A DNA stretch of 51,022 bases from Micropruina sp. (GCA_018055925.1 JAGPGQ010000003.1:1-51022), one strand, 5' to 3'; positions 8,308 through 19,593 are shown, counted from the stretch's first letter. The notes: generated from the sequence alone by a model not told the origin. Made by a program: numbers and translations.

Positions 8308-8907
8308 GTGGCCCGTCCAGTACCCGGAACCCGTCGCGCGCACGTCACCCCGCTGCGGCGCCGGGAGACCCCGGCGGAGCGCAGCGACCGCAACTGGAAC
8401 GAGTTGCTGCAGGAACTGCGGGTGACCCAGACGGGTCTGCAGATCCTCACCGGCTTCCTGCTCACCCTGCCCTTCCAGGCCCGGTTCACCGAGCTGACGC
8501 CCGGGCTGGTGGTGATCTACCTGGCGGCGGTGGTCTCGGGCGTCCTGGCCACCATGCTCGTGGTGGCACCCGTCCCGGTGCACCGGGCGCTGTTCCGCCG
8601 GCAGGCGAAGCGCCGCCTGGTCGACGCGGCCGACAACCTGGCAAGAGCCGGGCTGGTCTTCCTGGCCATCACCGTCACCCTGGTGACCGCACTGGTGTTC
8701 TCCCTGGTGGCCGGGCCGGATTCGGGGCAGACCGCCGCGGTGGTCACGGCCGTGGCGTTCCTGGTGGCCTGGTTCGGGCTGCCGCTATGGATGCGCAGCC
8801 GACGGCCACCACCCAAGCAGACATCCGACCGAGACCGAAGCAGAAGGAGCAAGCATGCCTCGCCGACGAGACCCCGGACCGTCCGTGAAGGACCCGGAAC
8901 TGTATGA
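8308..8907 (+). CDS. DUF6328 family membrane protein
   Basis: A 199-residue integral membrane protein. The N-terminal segment ETPAERSDRNWNELLQELRV followed by TQTGLQILTGFLLTLPFQ is the DUF6328 signature. Four transmembrane helices follow, at about residues 48-64, 71-94, 112-136 and 141-159. A basic Arg/Ser/Pro tail of 38 residues follows. The GTG start is two bases after the stop of a possible 46-residue frame. The last 53 nt overlap the start of the next gene, so the tail may be partly a by-product of that overlap. Some family members are named Na+/H+ antiporter-like; I see no basis for that here. Confidence 0.82.
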   Translation: MARPVPGTRRAHVTPLRRRETPAERSDRNWNELLQELRVTQTGLQILTGFLLTLPFQARFTELTPGLVVIYLAAVVSGVLATMLVVAPVPVHRALFRRQAKRRLVDAADNLARAGLVFLAITVTLVTALVFSLVAGPDSGQTAAVVTAVAFLVAWFGLPLWMRSRRPPPKQTSDRDRSRRSKHASPTRPRTVREGPGTV

Positions 8908-9127
8908 GAGCCTGCGCGACGACGGCGCCAGCAAGGAGAAGGCCGCCCGGATCGCGAACGCGGCCGCGGCCACCTCGCGCAGCGAGGTCGGCCACAAGGG
9001 CGGAACGGCCACCGACTACGAGGATCGCACCAAGAAGCAGCTCCTCGAACGGGCCCGCGAGCTCGGTATCGAGGGCCGCTCGACCATGACCAAGGCACAG
9101 TTGATCGACGCCCTGCGCACGCACTAG
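8855..9127 (+). CDS. DUF7218-type protein with C-terminal Rho_N-like domain
   Basis: A 90-residue cytoplasmic protein with GAAGGAG just before the ATG. The first half, SVKDPELYESLRDDGASKEK then AARIANAAA, is a short basic segment shared by small actinobacterial proteins. The second half, YEDRTKKQLLERARELGI then TKAQLIDALRTH, matches the helix-loop-helix Rho termination factor N-terminal (SAP-like) fold, a nucleic-acid-binding module. It overlaps the DUF6328 gene by 53 nt in another frame. A DNA- or RNA-associated stress protein is plausible but inferred. Confidence 0.82.
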   Translation: MPRRRDPGPSVKDPELYESLRDDGASKEKAARIANAAAATSRSEVGHKGGTATDYEDRTKKQLLERARELGIEGRSTMTKAQLIDALRTH

Positions 9128-9240
9128 CGAAGGGCCGCGACGGCGTGCGTGGATGCCGGGTGAAGTGTTGCCCGGCACGGCAGAATAGGTGTCCTGTCCC
9201 GGATCGTCGGGGCTGTCCCCACGCGGCGAAGGTGACTGTC

Positions 9241-10884
9241 ATGTCCGATCCGATGGCCACCGGTCTCAGCAAGACGCTCGAGAGCCTGGGTTTCGCACCC
9301 ACCGGGCCGCTCACCGCACCCGCCTCGGGTCTCGCCATGGTGGCCGAACTCGTCACCCTGCTCGGTGGCACGGTCACCTCCGACTTCCCCTCCGGGACCG
9401 GCCGGACGTTCACCCTCAGGCTGCCGTTCCGGGTGCACGCCGCCGGCTCGGGAGAGTCGCCGGACGCCGAGAACGAGGCCGAACCGGCCGGTCGGCGCAC
9501 GGTCGCCACGGTTCCGCGGCTCCTGGTGGTGGCGGGCCCCGAGTCGCCCGCCCAGATCCTCGCCGACACCCTGGCCGGCACGTACCTGGTCGAGGTGGTC
9601 GTCGACGTGCAGGCGGCCGAGGAGGCGATCCGGCACCGGCTGCCCGATCTCGTCCTGGCCGACCCCGACCTGTCCGGTCCGGGACGGTCCGACTGGCTGG
9701 CCGCCCTGCGCGCCGAGCCGGAACTGCACGACCTGCCCGTCCTGCTGCTGTCGTCGCAGCCGGAGCCGGACGCCGTGGTCGGCGCCATCGGCCTGGACGA
9801 CGCCGATGACCTCACCGGGTCCTTCACACTGCTGCAGCTGCGCGCGCGCCTGGCCGCCCGGCTCAGCCGGGCCCGGGAGCGCAGCATGGACGACGTGTGG
9901 CGCCAGGCCGCGCTCACCGCGATCCAGGACGGCCTGGTGATCGCCGACCAGGTGGGACGGGTGATCGAACTGAACCCGGCCTTCACCGAGCTGCTCGGCT
10001 ACGACCTCGAAGTCGACGGGCCGATGGTGGCGCCCTACCCGTGGTGGCCGACCGAGGAGGAGGACGCGGATTCGCTGGCCGAGATCAGCGCTTTGCACGC
10101 GGCGCCGGCCGAGGGCCCGGACGGCAGGCCCCGCGAGGTCCGGCTGTACCGCAAGGACCGCAGCCCGGTGTGGGTGTGGTGGGCCCGGGCGCAGGTCAGT
10201 CATCGCGGCAGCGGGGTGACCGCCACGGTGCACACCGTCCGGGACATCTCGCGGGAGAAGGCGGCCCGGGAGCGGCGGGTGGCCGCCGTCCAAGTGAGCG
10301 TCGACTTCGCCACCTCCGACGACCTGGACACGGTGCTCTCCGTGGCCGAGCACGGTTTCGCCCTGTTGTTCGACGGTGGCTGCACCGTCCAGCTCGATCT
10401 GGACGACCGGACGGGGGTGCTGCTGAGCGGCGGGAACGTGATCGCCGTCGAGGACCTGGCCGAGGAGGTGCGGGTGGGACTGGCCGGGGAGCCCAACCCC
10501 GACACGGTCAGCCGGCGCCCCGGCATCCTGCTGGTGCCCAACAGCAGCCTCTCGGGTTGCCGGGCCTGGATCCAGTTCCCCCGTCCGCGGCGGATCGGGG
10601 CGGACGAGATGATCGTCGCCGACCTGCTGGCGCAGGCGTTCGCGCTGGCCGTCGACCGGGTGCTCGAGGCCCAGCAGGCGGCCGACCGGGAGGCGAACCT
10701 GCAGCAGGCGCTGGAGAGCCACCGGGTCATCGGGCAGGCGATCGGGATCCTGGTCGAGCGGCACCGAATCCTGCCCCGGACCGCGTTCGAGCGCCTGCGG
10801 ACGGGCAGCCAGAACCGCAACATCAAGCTGCGGGAGCTCGCCCGGCGGGTCATCGAGAGCGGTCAGGAACCCGATCGGGCCTAG
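9241..10884 (+). CDS. Multidomain regulator: vestigial HATPase, pseudo-receiver, PAS, GAF, ANTAR
   Basis: A 547-residue cytoplasmic sensor. It starts at ATG 9241, with GAAGGTGA 5 nt upstream. Residues 20-62 read ASGLAMVAELVTLLGG...GTGRTFTLRLP, matching the end of a histidine kinase ATP-binding domain. The N, G1 and F boxes and the dimerisation domain are missing, so it cannot be a kinase. A receiver-like domain follows (about 91-205). It keeps an Asp in DLVLADPDL but lacks the N-terminal acidic pair and the Lys of the KP motif. A PAS domain (about 220-340) and a GAF domain (about 345-475) follow. The C-terminal ANTAR domain (about 484-540) predicts RNA hairpin binding and antitermination. Confidence 0.88.
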   Translation: MSDPMATGLSKTLESLGFAPTGPLTAPASGLAMVAELVTLLGGTVTSDFPSGTGRTFTLRLPFRVHAAGSGESPDAENEAEPAGRRTVATVPRLLVVAGPESPAQILADTLAGTYLVEVVVDVQAAEEAIRHRLPDLVLADPDLSGPGRSDWLAALRAEPELHDLPVLLLSSQPEPDAVVGAIGLDDADDLTGSFTLLQLRARLAARLSRARERSMDDVWRQAALTAIQDGLVIADQVGRVIELNPAFTELLGYDLEVDGPMVAPYPWWPTEEEDADSLAEISALHAAPAEGPDGRPREVRLYRKDRSPVWVWWARAQVSHRGSGVTATVHTVRDISREKAARERRVAAVQVSVDFATSDDLDTVLSVAEHGFALLFDGGCTVQLDLDDRTGVLLSGGNVIAVEDLAEEVRVGLAGEPNPDTVSRRPGILLVPNSSLSGCRAWIQFPRPRRIGADEMIVADLLAQAFALAVDRVLEAQQAADREANLQQALESHRVIGQAIGILVERHRILPRTAFERLRTGSQNRNIKLRELARRVIESGQEPDRA

Positions 10885-10904
10885 TCCCGACACCGGGTTG
10901 CCGA

Positions 10905-11005
10905 GATCCCGGATCGAGTCCGGGATGACGGCCCTCCTGGTCATCCCGGCGAACGCCGGGATCCCCAACCTGGTCATCGAGATCCCGGGGCAAGCCCGGG
11001 ATGAC
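10905..11005. repeat. Cluster of three family-H hairpin repeats
   Basis: Copies at 10905-10929, 10940-10963 and 10979-11005, in alternating orientation (GATCCCGG...CCGGGATGAC and its inverse). They begin 20 bp after the ANTAR gene stops. Loops differ while stems covary, which is expected of selected hairpins. Confidence 0.85.
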
Positions 11006-11007
11006 GA

Positions 11008-11251
11008 GCGCGCGTCGGGTTCACAAGCGCGCCCCGGCTCACGAGTGCGTCGGGCTCACGAGCGCGCCCCGGCTCACGAGTGCGTCGGGTTCACGAGTGC
11101 GCCCGGCTCACGAGCGCGCCCCGGCTCACGAGCGCGTCGGGTTCACGAGTGCGCCCGGCTCACGAGCGCGCCCCGGCTCACGAGCGCGTCGGGCTCACGA
11201 GTGCGTTCGGCTCACGAGGGCGCCCCGGCTCACGGGTGCGCCCCGGCTCAC
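11008..11251. repeat. 17/18-bp minisatellite, about 14 units
   Basis: Tandem units of two alternating types: GCGCCCCGGCTCACGA-like (18 bp) and GTGCGTCGGGTTCACGA-like (17 bp). All share a GG(C/T)TCACGA core. There are no unique spacers, so it is not a CRISPR array. All three frames stay open through the repeat, producing spurious ORFs. No coding role is supported. Confidence 0.88.
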
Positions 11252-11277
11252 GTCATCCCGGCGAACGCCGGGATCTC
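11252..11277. repeat. Hairpin repeat, family H
   Basis: GTCATCCCGG...CCGGGATCTC with an 8-bp stem and GAAC loop, nearly identical to the copy at 1165-1190. It directly follows the minisatellite. The 70 bp to the next element hold nothing I recognise. Confidence 0.85.
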
Positions 11278-11349
11278 CGTGGATGGGCCGGTGAGCCCGC
11301 GTCGGGCCCGTCCGGGCAGGTCACCCCGGCGTTCCACAAGCTCCGCCTC

Positions 11350-11511
11350 AGCCTCGATCCACCGCTTTGCGCCTACTGCGCGACCCCAGCCGGGCACCCT
11401 GGCTGCGCCGGCCACGCTCGCCGTACGACCCGGGTACGCCTTCGCGTACCCGGCTTCCCAGTGCACTCGTCTGGTGCCGCTCGCTACGGCGCCCATCGGC
11501 GGATCGAGGCT
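11350..11511. repeat. Stop-codon-fused palindromic element, copy 2 (162 bp)
   Basis: Roughly 90% identical by eye to the 7644-7804 element and in the same orientation. Its ends are AGCCTCGATCCACCGCT and ATCGGCGGATCGAGGCT, so the terminal inverted repeats have two mismatches. The right end is fused to the sigma factor stop: on the minus strand the junction reads TGA|GCCTCGATCC, exactly as at ctaF. There is no internal gene. Confidence 0.88.
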
Positions 11512-12416
11512 CAGTCGGCCGTCAGGGCGGCCCGCGCCGGCGCCCGGCCGGCGCCGGGAGAACGCCTCCGGATCGCCGGCCGGGCCGGCCCGCGGCCACG
11601 AACCGCTTGAAGGGGGGAGCGGTCGAGGTCGGTGAACATGGCTCTGCGCAGGCGCGCCAGAACCCGGGTCAGCAGCCGGGACACCTGCATCTGCGAGACG
11701 CCGAGCCGCTGTGCGATGGTCGACTGGGTGCAGTCGTCCGCGAACCGCCACCGCAGGATGAGCTGGTCGCGGCGGGACAGCCGGACCAGCAGCCGGCGCA
11801 GGGTCACCCGATCGGTGATCCGCTCCGCCGCGTCGTCGTCCTGGGTCAGGCAGGACGCGAACGACGACTCGTCCCGGCCGCCGTGGGGATCCAGGGGTGC
11901 GTCCAGCGACACCGGCCGGAACGCCCCGTCCAGGGTCATCGCCTCGAGCACGTCCGACTCGTCCAGGCCGAGATCCGTGGCCAGGTCACCGGCGGTCGCC
12001 CCCCGGCCCAGCTGTTGTGCCAGGTCGGCGGAACGGTCGCGCAGCTGTGTGCGGAGCTCCTGCATCCGGCGCGGCGGCCGGATCGACCAGCAGTGGTCGC
12101 GGAAGTGCCGCTTGAGCTCGCCGGCGATGGTGGGCACGGCGTAGGCGGCGAACGACGCGCCGCGGTCCGGCCGGTAGCGGCGCACGGCGAGGACGAGTGC
12201 CGTCCGGGCCACCTGGATCAGGTCGTCGGTCTCGACGCCCCGGTTCGCGTACCGCCGCGCGACCGCGTCGCTCAGCGGCAGGTTCAGCTCCACGATCTCG
12301 TCGGCGAGCCGCTCGCGCTCGTCCGGGCAGGTGACCCGGTCGCGGTGGGCGAGCAGATCGTTGGTGCGTTCGTCGCGCTCGACATGCAAAGCGCGATCCA
12401 TTCCACGTGCCGTCAT
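11511..12416 (-). CDS. RNA polymerase sigma factor, SigB/SigF stress family
   Basis: A 301-residue alternative sigma factor of group 3 (SigB/SigF/WhiG-like). Region 2 is seen in NLPLSDAVARRYANRGVETD and DLIQVARTALVLAVRRY. Region 3 contains SLDAPLDPHGG. Region 4 is a helix-turn-helix, QSTIAQRLGVSQMQVSRLL. About 35 Arg/Pro/Ala-rich residues follow region 4 and run to a TGA that lies in a repeat element. They look like an unselected extension. TTGGAGAACACCC precedes the ATG. No anti-sigma factor (RsbW type) is adjacent, so control is elsewhere. The nearby CsbD-like gene is a likely target family. Confidence 0.92.
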   Translation of the reverse strand: MTARGMDRALHVERDERTNDLLAHRDRVTCPDERERLADEIVELNLPLSDAVARRYANRGVETDDLIQVARTALVLAVRRYRPDRGASFAAYAVPTIAGELKRHFRDHCWSIRPPRRMQELRTQLRDRSADLAQQLGRGATAGDLATDLGLDESDVLEAMTLDGAFRPVSLDAPLDPHGGRDESSFASCLTQDDDAAERITDRVTLRRLLVRLSRRDQLILRWRFADDCTQSTIAQRLGVSQMQVSRLLTRVLARLRRAMFTDLDRSPLQAVRGRGPARPAIRRRSPGAGRAPARAALTAD

Positions 12417-12515
12417 GGGTGTTCTCCAACCTCATGGAGGCAGCACGTGGTTTGAACCGCTCCGTCTCTCAGGTTGGCACATCGACGGCGTCCGGGCAAG
12501 GCCCGCAGGGATGAT

Positions 12516-15237
<2,722 letters not shown>

Positions 15238-15271
15238 GCGGACCCCCCGGGCACACAAACCCCGGACGCGA

Positions 15272-15305
15272 CGATGCCGCCGGGGCGAAGCTCCCGGCGG
15301 CATCG
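15272..15305. terminator. Bidirectional terminator between the glgC-like gene and qcrB
   Basis: Perfect 13-bp stem (CGATGCCGCCGGG with CCCGGCGGCATCG) and an 8-nt loop, centred between two convergent stop codons. Confidence 0.85.
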
Positions 15306-15313
15306 GTTGTCGA

Positions 15314-16993
15314 TCAGTGCGTGCTGACCTCGCGACCGGAGTCGGCGGCCTCGACCTCGTGGCCGTCGGCATGATGGTCGGCCTCGGCGATCTCTTCGGC
15401 GGTCGGCTTGGCGATCACCCCGGCGGTGTACCAGCGGGACATCATCGCCCGGAACTTGCTGACGCCGTTCTCGGGGTCGGCCTGCAGCGGACGGATGTGC
15501 TCCACGTGCTGGGTCAGGGTGAACTTCTCGTCGTGCGTGATCGGCACGTGCGGCTCGGAGTAGCCGCCGTCGGGCGCCCGCTCGATGATGCCGGTCTCGC
15601 TGCCGTGCAGGATGCGCTCGGCGTCCCGGCGCTGCAGCGAGATGCAGATCCGCTTGGTGATGATGAACGCGGCGACCGGTGCCAGGAACACGGCGAACCG
15701 CATGAACTCGGTGACCGCGTTGAGCGAGACCCGGAACTGGGTGGCGACGATGTCGTTGCCGCCCGAGATCCAGAACATCGCGTAGCAGGTCATCGCCGCG
15801 ACCCCGATCGCGGTGCGCGTCGGGTTGTTCCGCGGCCGCTCCAGCACATGGTGTTCGGACTTGTCGCCGGTGATCCAGGCCTCCATGAAGGGGTAGGCGC
15901 CGAGCAGCACGAACAGACCCGTCATCAATCCGACGCCGGGCAGGAAGATGTTCCACGACCAGGTCGTGCTGCCGAGGTGCCACTCCCAGTTCGGCATGAT
16001 CCGGATCGCGCCCTCGACCCAGCCCATGTACCAGTCGGGCTGCGAGCCGGCGGTCACCTGGGCCGGGTTGTACGGGCCGTAGGTCCAGACCGGGTTGATC
16101 TGCATCGTGGCGCCCATCAGGATGCTGGCGCCGAAGACGACGAAGAAGAAGCCGCCGGCCTTGGCCATGTACACCGGGAACAGCGGGTAGCCGACGACGT
16201 TGCCGTCCTTGCGGCCGGGGCCCGGGTACTGGGTGTGCTTGTGGTAGACCACCAGTGCCAGATGCGCGGCGATCAGGCCCAGCAGCAGGGCCGGGACCAG
16301 CAGGATGTGCACCATGTAGAGCCGAGGGATCACCAGGTCACCGGGGAACTCGCCGTTGAAGATGAAGAACTCCGCCCAAGTGCCGATCAGCGGGATCGAG
16401 CGGATCAGGCCGTCGACGAACCGCAGGCCGGTGCCGGACAGCAGGTCGTCGGGCAGCGAGTAGCCGGCGAAGCCCTCGATCAGCGACATCGAGAACAGCC
16501 CGACGCCGATCAGCCAGTTGATCTCGCGCGGCTTGCGGAAGGCCCCGGTGAAGAAGATCCGCAGCATGTGCACGGTCATCGAGGCCACGAAGAGCATCGC
16601 CGCCCAGTGGTGGATCTGGCGCACCAGCAGGCCACCGCGGATGTCGAAGGACAGCGCCAGCGTCGAGGCGAACGCCTCGGACATCGGCAGGCCGCGCATC
16701 AGCTGGTAGGTGCCCTCGTACTCGATCTCGGCCATCGACGGCTTGAACCAGATGGTCAGGAAGATGCCGGTCAGCAGCAGCACGATGAACGAGTACAGCG
16801 CGATCTCGCCGAGCAGGAACGACCAGTGGTCGGGGAAGATCTTGCGCAGGTTCTTCTTCAGCAGCGACGCCATGCCGAGCCGGTCGTCGGCCCAGGTGGC
16901 CGCACCGACCACGCCGGCCGGCATGTTCGGCTTCGGTGGACGCTGCGGGTCCAGGTCCGGTGATTCGCCGGAGACATCAGCGGGCTTGGCCAT
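15314..16993 (-). CDS. qcrB: Cytochrome bc1 complex cytochrome b subunit (QcrB)
   Basis: Membrane cytochrome b of the actinobacterial bcc complex. It oxidises menaquinol and passes electrons through two b haems. At 559 residues it has the long C-terminal cytoplasmic tail typical of actinobacteria. Visible signatures are HHWAAMLFVASMTVHMLRIF and SLPDDLLSGTGLRF, haem-ligand histidines in HILLVPALLLGLIAAHLALV, and the quinol-site helix YGPYNPAQVTAGSQPDWYMG. The ATG overlaps the qcrA stop (TGATG), with GGAAGG about 10 nt upstream. It is the last gene of ctaE-qcrC-qcrA-qcrB, and the only one to end at the shared terminator. Confidence 0.97.
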   Translation of the reverse strand: MAKPADVSGESPDLDPQRPPKPNMPAGVVGAATWADDRLGMASLLKKNLRKIFPDHWSFLLGEIALYSFIVLLLTGIFLTIWFKPSMAEIEYEGTYQLMRGLPMSEAFASTLALSFDIRGGLLVRQIHHWAAMLFVASMTVHMLRIFFTGAFRKPREINWLIGVGLFSMSLIEGFAGYSLPDDLLSGTGLRFVDGLIRSIPLIGTWAEFFIFNGEFPGDLVIPRLYMVHILLVPALLLGLIAAHLALVVYHKHTQYPGPGRKDGNVVGYPLFPVYMAKAGGFFFVVFGASILMGATMQINPVWTYGPYNPAQVTAGSQPDWYMGWVEGAIRIMPNWEWHLGSTTWSWNIFLPGVGLMTGLFVLLGAYPFMEAWITGDKSEHHVLERPRNNPTRTAIGVAAMTCYAMFWISGGNDIVATQFRVSLNAVTEFMRFAVFLAPVAAFIITKRICISLQRRDAERILHGSETGIIERAPDGGYSEPHVPITHDEKFTLTQHVEHIRPLQADPENGVSKFRAMMSRWYTAGVIAKPTAEEIAEADHHADGHEVEAADSGREVSTH

Positions 16994-18054
16994 CACCGAT
17001 CACCTTCCTTGAAGTCGCCGTGGGAGTCACGCTCGAAGAAGCTGGGGCCGACCGGGACGGTGAAGTCGCTGCGGGCCACCAGGTAGCCGTCCGCGTCCAC
17101 CGTGATCGGCAACTGGGGCAGCGCCCGAGCCGCGGGCCCGAAGACGACCACGCCGGAGTTGCCCAGATCGAAGGTCGACTGGTGGCAGGGGCACAGCAGA
17201 TGGTGGGTCTGCTGCTCCCACAGGCTGATCGGGCAGCCGACGTGGGTGCAGATCTTCGAGTAGCACAGGATGCCGCCGACCTGCCAGTCGCGCCGGGACT
17301 CGGGGATCTTGATCCGGGCCGGATCCATCCGGACGATGATGATCGACGACTTGGCCTTCTCGACCTGGAACTCCACGCCGTGGTGCTCCCACAGGTTCTC
17401 GGGCTGGGCGTTCACCAACTGCCCGATCTCCAGGTCGGACGCCCGCAGCGCCCGCCGGGTGACGTCGTTGACCAGCTTGACGCCCTCGGCCCAGATGGTC
17501 CGCTCGATGGTCTCCTTGCGCAGCGCGGCGGTCGGCCAGGGGCCCATGTCGGCCAGCAGCACCACGCCGGGCACCGCGAACAGGCCGAGCGCGCCGCCCA
17601 GCGCGCCACCGATCAGCTTGCGGCGTCCCAGGCCCGACTGCTCGGCGCCCTTGGCGAACTCGGCGGCGAACGCCTCGCGGTCGGCGGCCGGGGAGGCGGC
17701 GGCGTGCCGGTCCTCGGCCACCTCCTCGTCGCCCATGATCGTCTTGGCCCAGTGGATGCAGGCCAGGCCGATCAGCAGGGTGGCCAGGCCGCCGGTGATG
17801 CCCAGCAGGAAGGTGGAGGCGTCCCACGGCGAGCCGAGGATGGTGATGTAGGAGTGCCGCGGCAGCGCGAAGTAGAGCACGACGAACGCGATCGCCAGCA
17901 CCGGCACCGCGCCCAGCATCAGCAGGATCTGCCGGTAGGCCCGCTCGCCGGCCGCCTTGTCGACGTCGGTCCAGCGCTCGATGTGCTCCTCGATACCCGG
18001 GTCGGGCACCGGGAAGCGCTCCACCTCGGACTCGTTCTTGATCTCGATGCTCAT
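16993..18054 (-). CDS. qcrA: Rieske iron-sulfur subunit of cytochrome bc1 (QcrA)
   Basis: Rieske protein, 353 residues, which takes an electron from menaquinol and passes it to the QcrC haem. It has three N-terminal transmembrane helices (about 41-62, 79-100, 147-167), the actinobacterial arrangement, rather than the single helix of proteobacteria. The [2Fe-2S] ligands are complete: Cys269, His271 and Cys274 in CTHVGC; Cys288, Cys290 and His291 in CPCH. An RRKLIGGALGG segment before the third helix resembles a twin-arginine signal, as known in this family. It starts at ATG 18054, overlapping the qcrC stop, with GAAGGGAG 8 nt upstream. Confidence 0.96.
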   Translation of the reverse strand: MSIEIKNESEVERFPVPDPGIEEHIERWTDVDKAAGERAYRQILLMLGAVPVLAIAFVVLYFALPRHSYITILGSPWDASTFLLGITGGLATLLIGLACIHWAKTIMGDEEVAEDRHAAASPAADREAFAAEFAKGAEQSGLGRRKLIGGALGGALGLFAVPGVVLLADMGPWPTAALRKETIERTIWAEGVKLVNDVTRRALRASDLEIGQLVNAQPENLWEHHGVEFQVEKAKSSIIIVRMDPARIKIPESRRDWQVGGILCYSKICTHVGCPISLWEQQTHHLLCPCHQSTFDLGNSGVVVFGPAARALPQLPITVDADGYLVARSDFTVPVGPSFFERDSHGDFKEGDR

Positions 18055-18851
18055 CGCGCGCGCGCTCCCTTCGCTGCGATCCAGACGGCGATCAGGCACA
18101 GGCCGCCGATGCCGATGATCCAGGCGAACAGACCCTCGCTCACCGGGCCGAAGCCGCCGAAGGTGAGTCCGCTGCCGGGCTGGGCGTGCAAGGTCTCGAG
18201 GTAACCGACGATCTCGCGGACGTCCTGGTCGGGCAGCGCGGCGGGGTTGAACACCGGCATCTGCTGCGGGCCGGTGCGCAGGGCCTGCCAGATGTGCTTG
18301 CCGTCGACACCCTTCAGGCTGGGGGCGTACTTGCCGTTGGGCAGGGCACCACCGTTGCCCTCGAAGTTGTGGCAGGCGGAGCAGTTGGTCCGGAACAACT
18401 CGCCGCCCCGGGCCAGTTCCTCGGCGCTCAGGCCCTCACCGCTGTACTGCTCGCTGGTCGGGATGCCCGGGCCGGGGCCCAAGGTGGCGACGTAGGCCGA
18501 CAGGGCCGCGATCTCGCTGGCCGAGTAGATGTTGTACTTGCGCGGCGCCTGGGCTCCCGGGTTGGCCATCGGCATGCGGCCGGTGCTCACCTGGAAGTCG
18601 ACCGCGGCGGCGCCGACGCCGATCAGGGACGGACCCTGGCCGGTGCCCTCACCGTTCATGCCGTGGCACGACGAGCAGGTCACCTGAAACAACGCCTTGC
18701 CCTCGGCCACCTGCTGGCTGTTGCCGTTGTCGGCGGAGACTCGGGCGGCGGGAGCCACCGCGGCGTACAGCGCGCCCATCAGCAGCAGGGCGAGTACCAG
18801 CAGCGCCGGCCTGGCGGGCCGGCGTCGCCGCTTGGCGGTCAGGAATCGCAC
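18051..18851 (-). CDS. qcrC: Di-haem cytochrome c subunit of the bcc complex (QcrC)
   Basis: A 266-residue membrane-anchored cytochrome cc. It links the bc1 complex directly to CtaC, replacing a soluble cytochrome c. It has an N-terminal signal/anchor helix (about 16-34), two cytochrome c domains with haem sites CSSCH (59-63) and CSACH (157-161), and a C-terminal transmembrane helix (about 241-260). Axial Met candidates lie in GRMPMANP and QQMPVFNP. It is 25 bp downstream of ctaE, and its stop overlaps the qcrA start (ATGA), so the four genes form one operon. Confidence 0.97.
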   Translation of the reverse strand: MRFLTAKRRRRPARPALLVLALLLMGALYAAVAPAARVSADNGNSQQVAEGKALFQVTCSSCHGMNGEGTGQGPSLIGVGAAAVDFQVSTGRMPMANPGAQAPRKYNIYSASEIAALSAYVATLGPGPGIPTSEQYSGEGLSAEELARGGELFRTNCSACHNFEGNGGALPNGKYAPSLKGVDGKHIWQALRTGPQQMPVFNPAALPDQDVREIVGYLETLHAQPGSGLTFGGFGPVSEGLFAWIIGIGGLCLIAVWIAAKGARAR

Positions 18852-18876
18852 GGGGAGTCCTCCTCGGTTCGTTAGC

Positions 18877-19581
18877 TCAGCGCAGAATGTAGATGACGCC
18901 GAACAGGATGATCCAGATCGCGTCGACGAAGTGCCAGTAGTACGAGGTGACGACCGCGTGCACGGCCTGCTCGTGGGTGAAGGTCCGGGTCACGTAGGTG
19001 CGGCCCAGCATGAACAGGAAGGCGATCAGGCCGCCCGTGACGTGCAGCCCGTGGAATCCGGTGGCCAGGAAGAACGCCGAGGTGTAGGCGTTGGTCGAGA
19101 GGGTGAATCCCTCGGCGTACAGGGTGGCGTACTCGACCGCCTGGCCGCCGATGAAGATCGCGCCCATGACGAAGGTGAGGATGTACCACTCGCGCAGGCC
19201 CCACTGCCCGACCTGGAGCAGCGACCCGGTGCGACCCACCTGCCCGCGCTCCGCCTTCCACACGCCCATCTGGCAAGTGACCGACGACAGGATCAGGATC
19301 AGGGTGTTGGTCACCGCGAACGGCATGTTGAAGTGCGCGACGCCCCACTCCCACAGGGACTCCGTCCCCTGCTGGGCGGCGGCCGCGTTCGTCAGCGAAC
19401 GCATGTTGAAGTACGCCGCGAACAGCGCCGCGAAGAACATCAGGTCGGACGCCAGCCAGATCCATGTGCCGACGGCCACCATGTCGGGCCGGCCCTTGGC
19501 CGGGTGCAGTCGCAGCTGCGCGATCGGGTGCACCGCACCGTGCGGCATCACCGGTGCCGCGCTGGAGTGAGAGTGAGTCAC
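18877..19581 (-). CDS. ctaE: Cytochrome c oxidase subunit III (CtaE)
   Basis: Integral membrane subunit III of the aa3 oxidase, 234 residues. Five helices are visible. It stabilises the proton-pumping core. Family signatures are [33 protein letters not shown] and [14 protein letters not shown]. The start is GTG 19581 (VTHSHSS), with a CATAAT hexamer exactly 6 nt upstream. This indicates leaderless transcription of the ctaE-qcrCAB operon. It is divergent from ctaG, so oxidase subunit and assembly genes share a 190-bp intergenic region. Confidence 0.96.
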   Translation of the reverse strand: MTHSHSSAAPVMPHGAVHPIAQLRLHPAKGRPDMVAVGTWIWLASDLMFFAALFAAYFNMRSLTNAAAAQQGTESLWEWGVAHFNMPFAVTNTLILILSSVTCQMGVWKAERGQVGRTGSLLQVGQWGLREWYILTFVMGAIFIGGQAVEYATLYAEGFTLSTNAYTSAFFLATGFHGLHVTGGLIAFLFMLGRTYVTRTFTHEQAVHAVVTSYYWHFVDAIWIILFGVIYILR

Positions 19582-19587
19582 TCGGTC

Positions 19588-19593
19588 ATTATG
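19588..19593 (-). promoter_or_regulatory. Leaderless -10 element of ctaE-qcrCAB
   Basis: CATAAT, 6 nt before the ctaE GTG. It differs from TANNNT only at the first base. Confidence 0.55.

Noticed and set aside
9145..9240. Longer start for the ANTAR protein
   Set aside because: The 32 extra residues are Cys/Arg-rich with no family match. GAAGGTGA precedes ATG 9241 at normal spacing.
11008..11251. Tandem array that could be mistaken for CRISPR
   Set aside because: Units are 17/18 bp and directly abut, with no unique spacers, and no cas gene is present.
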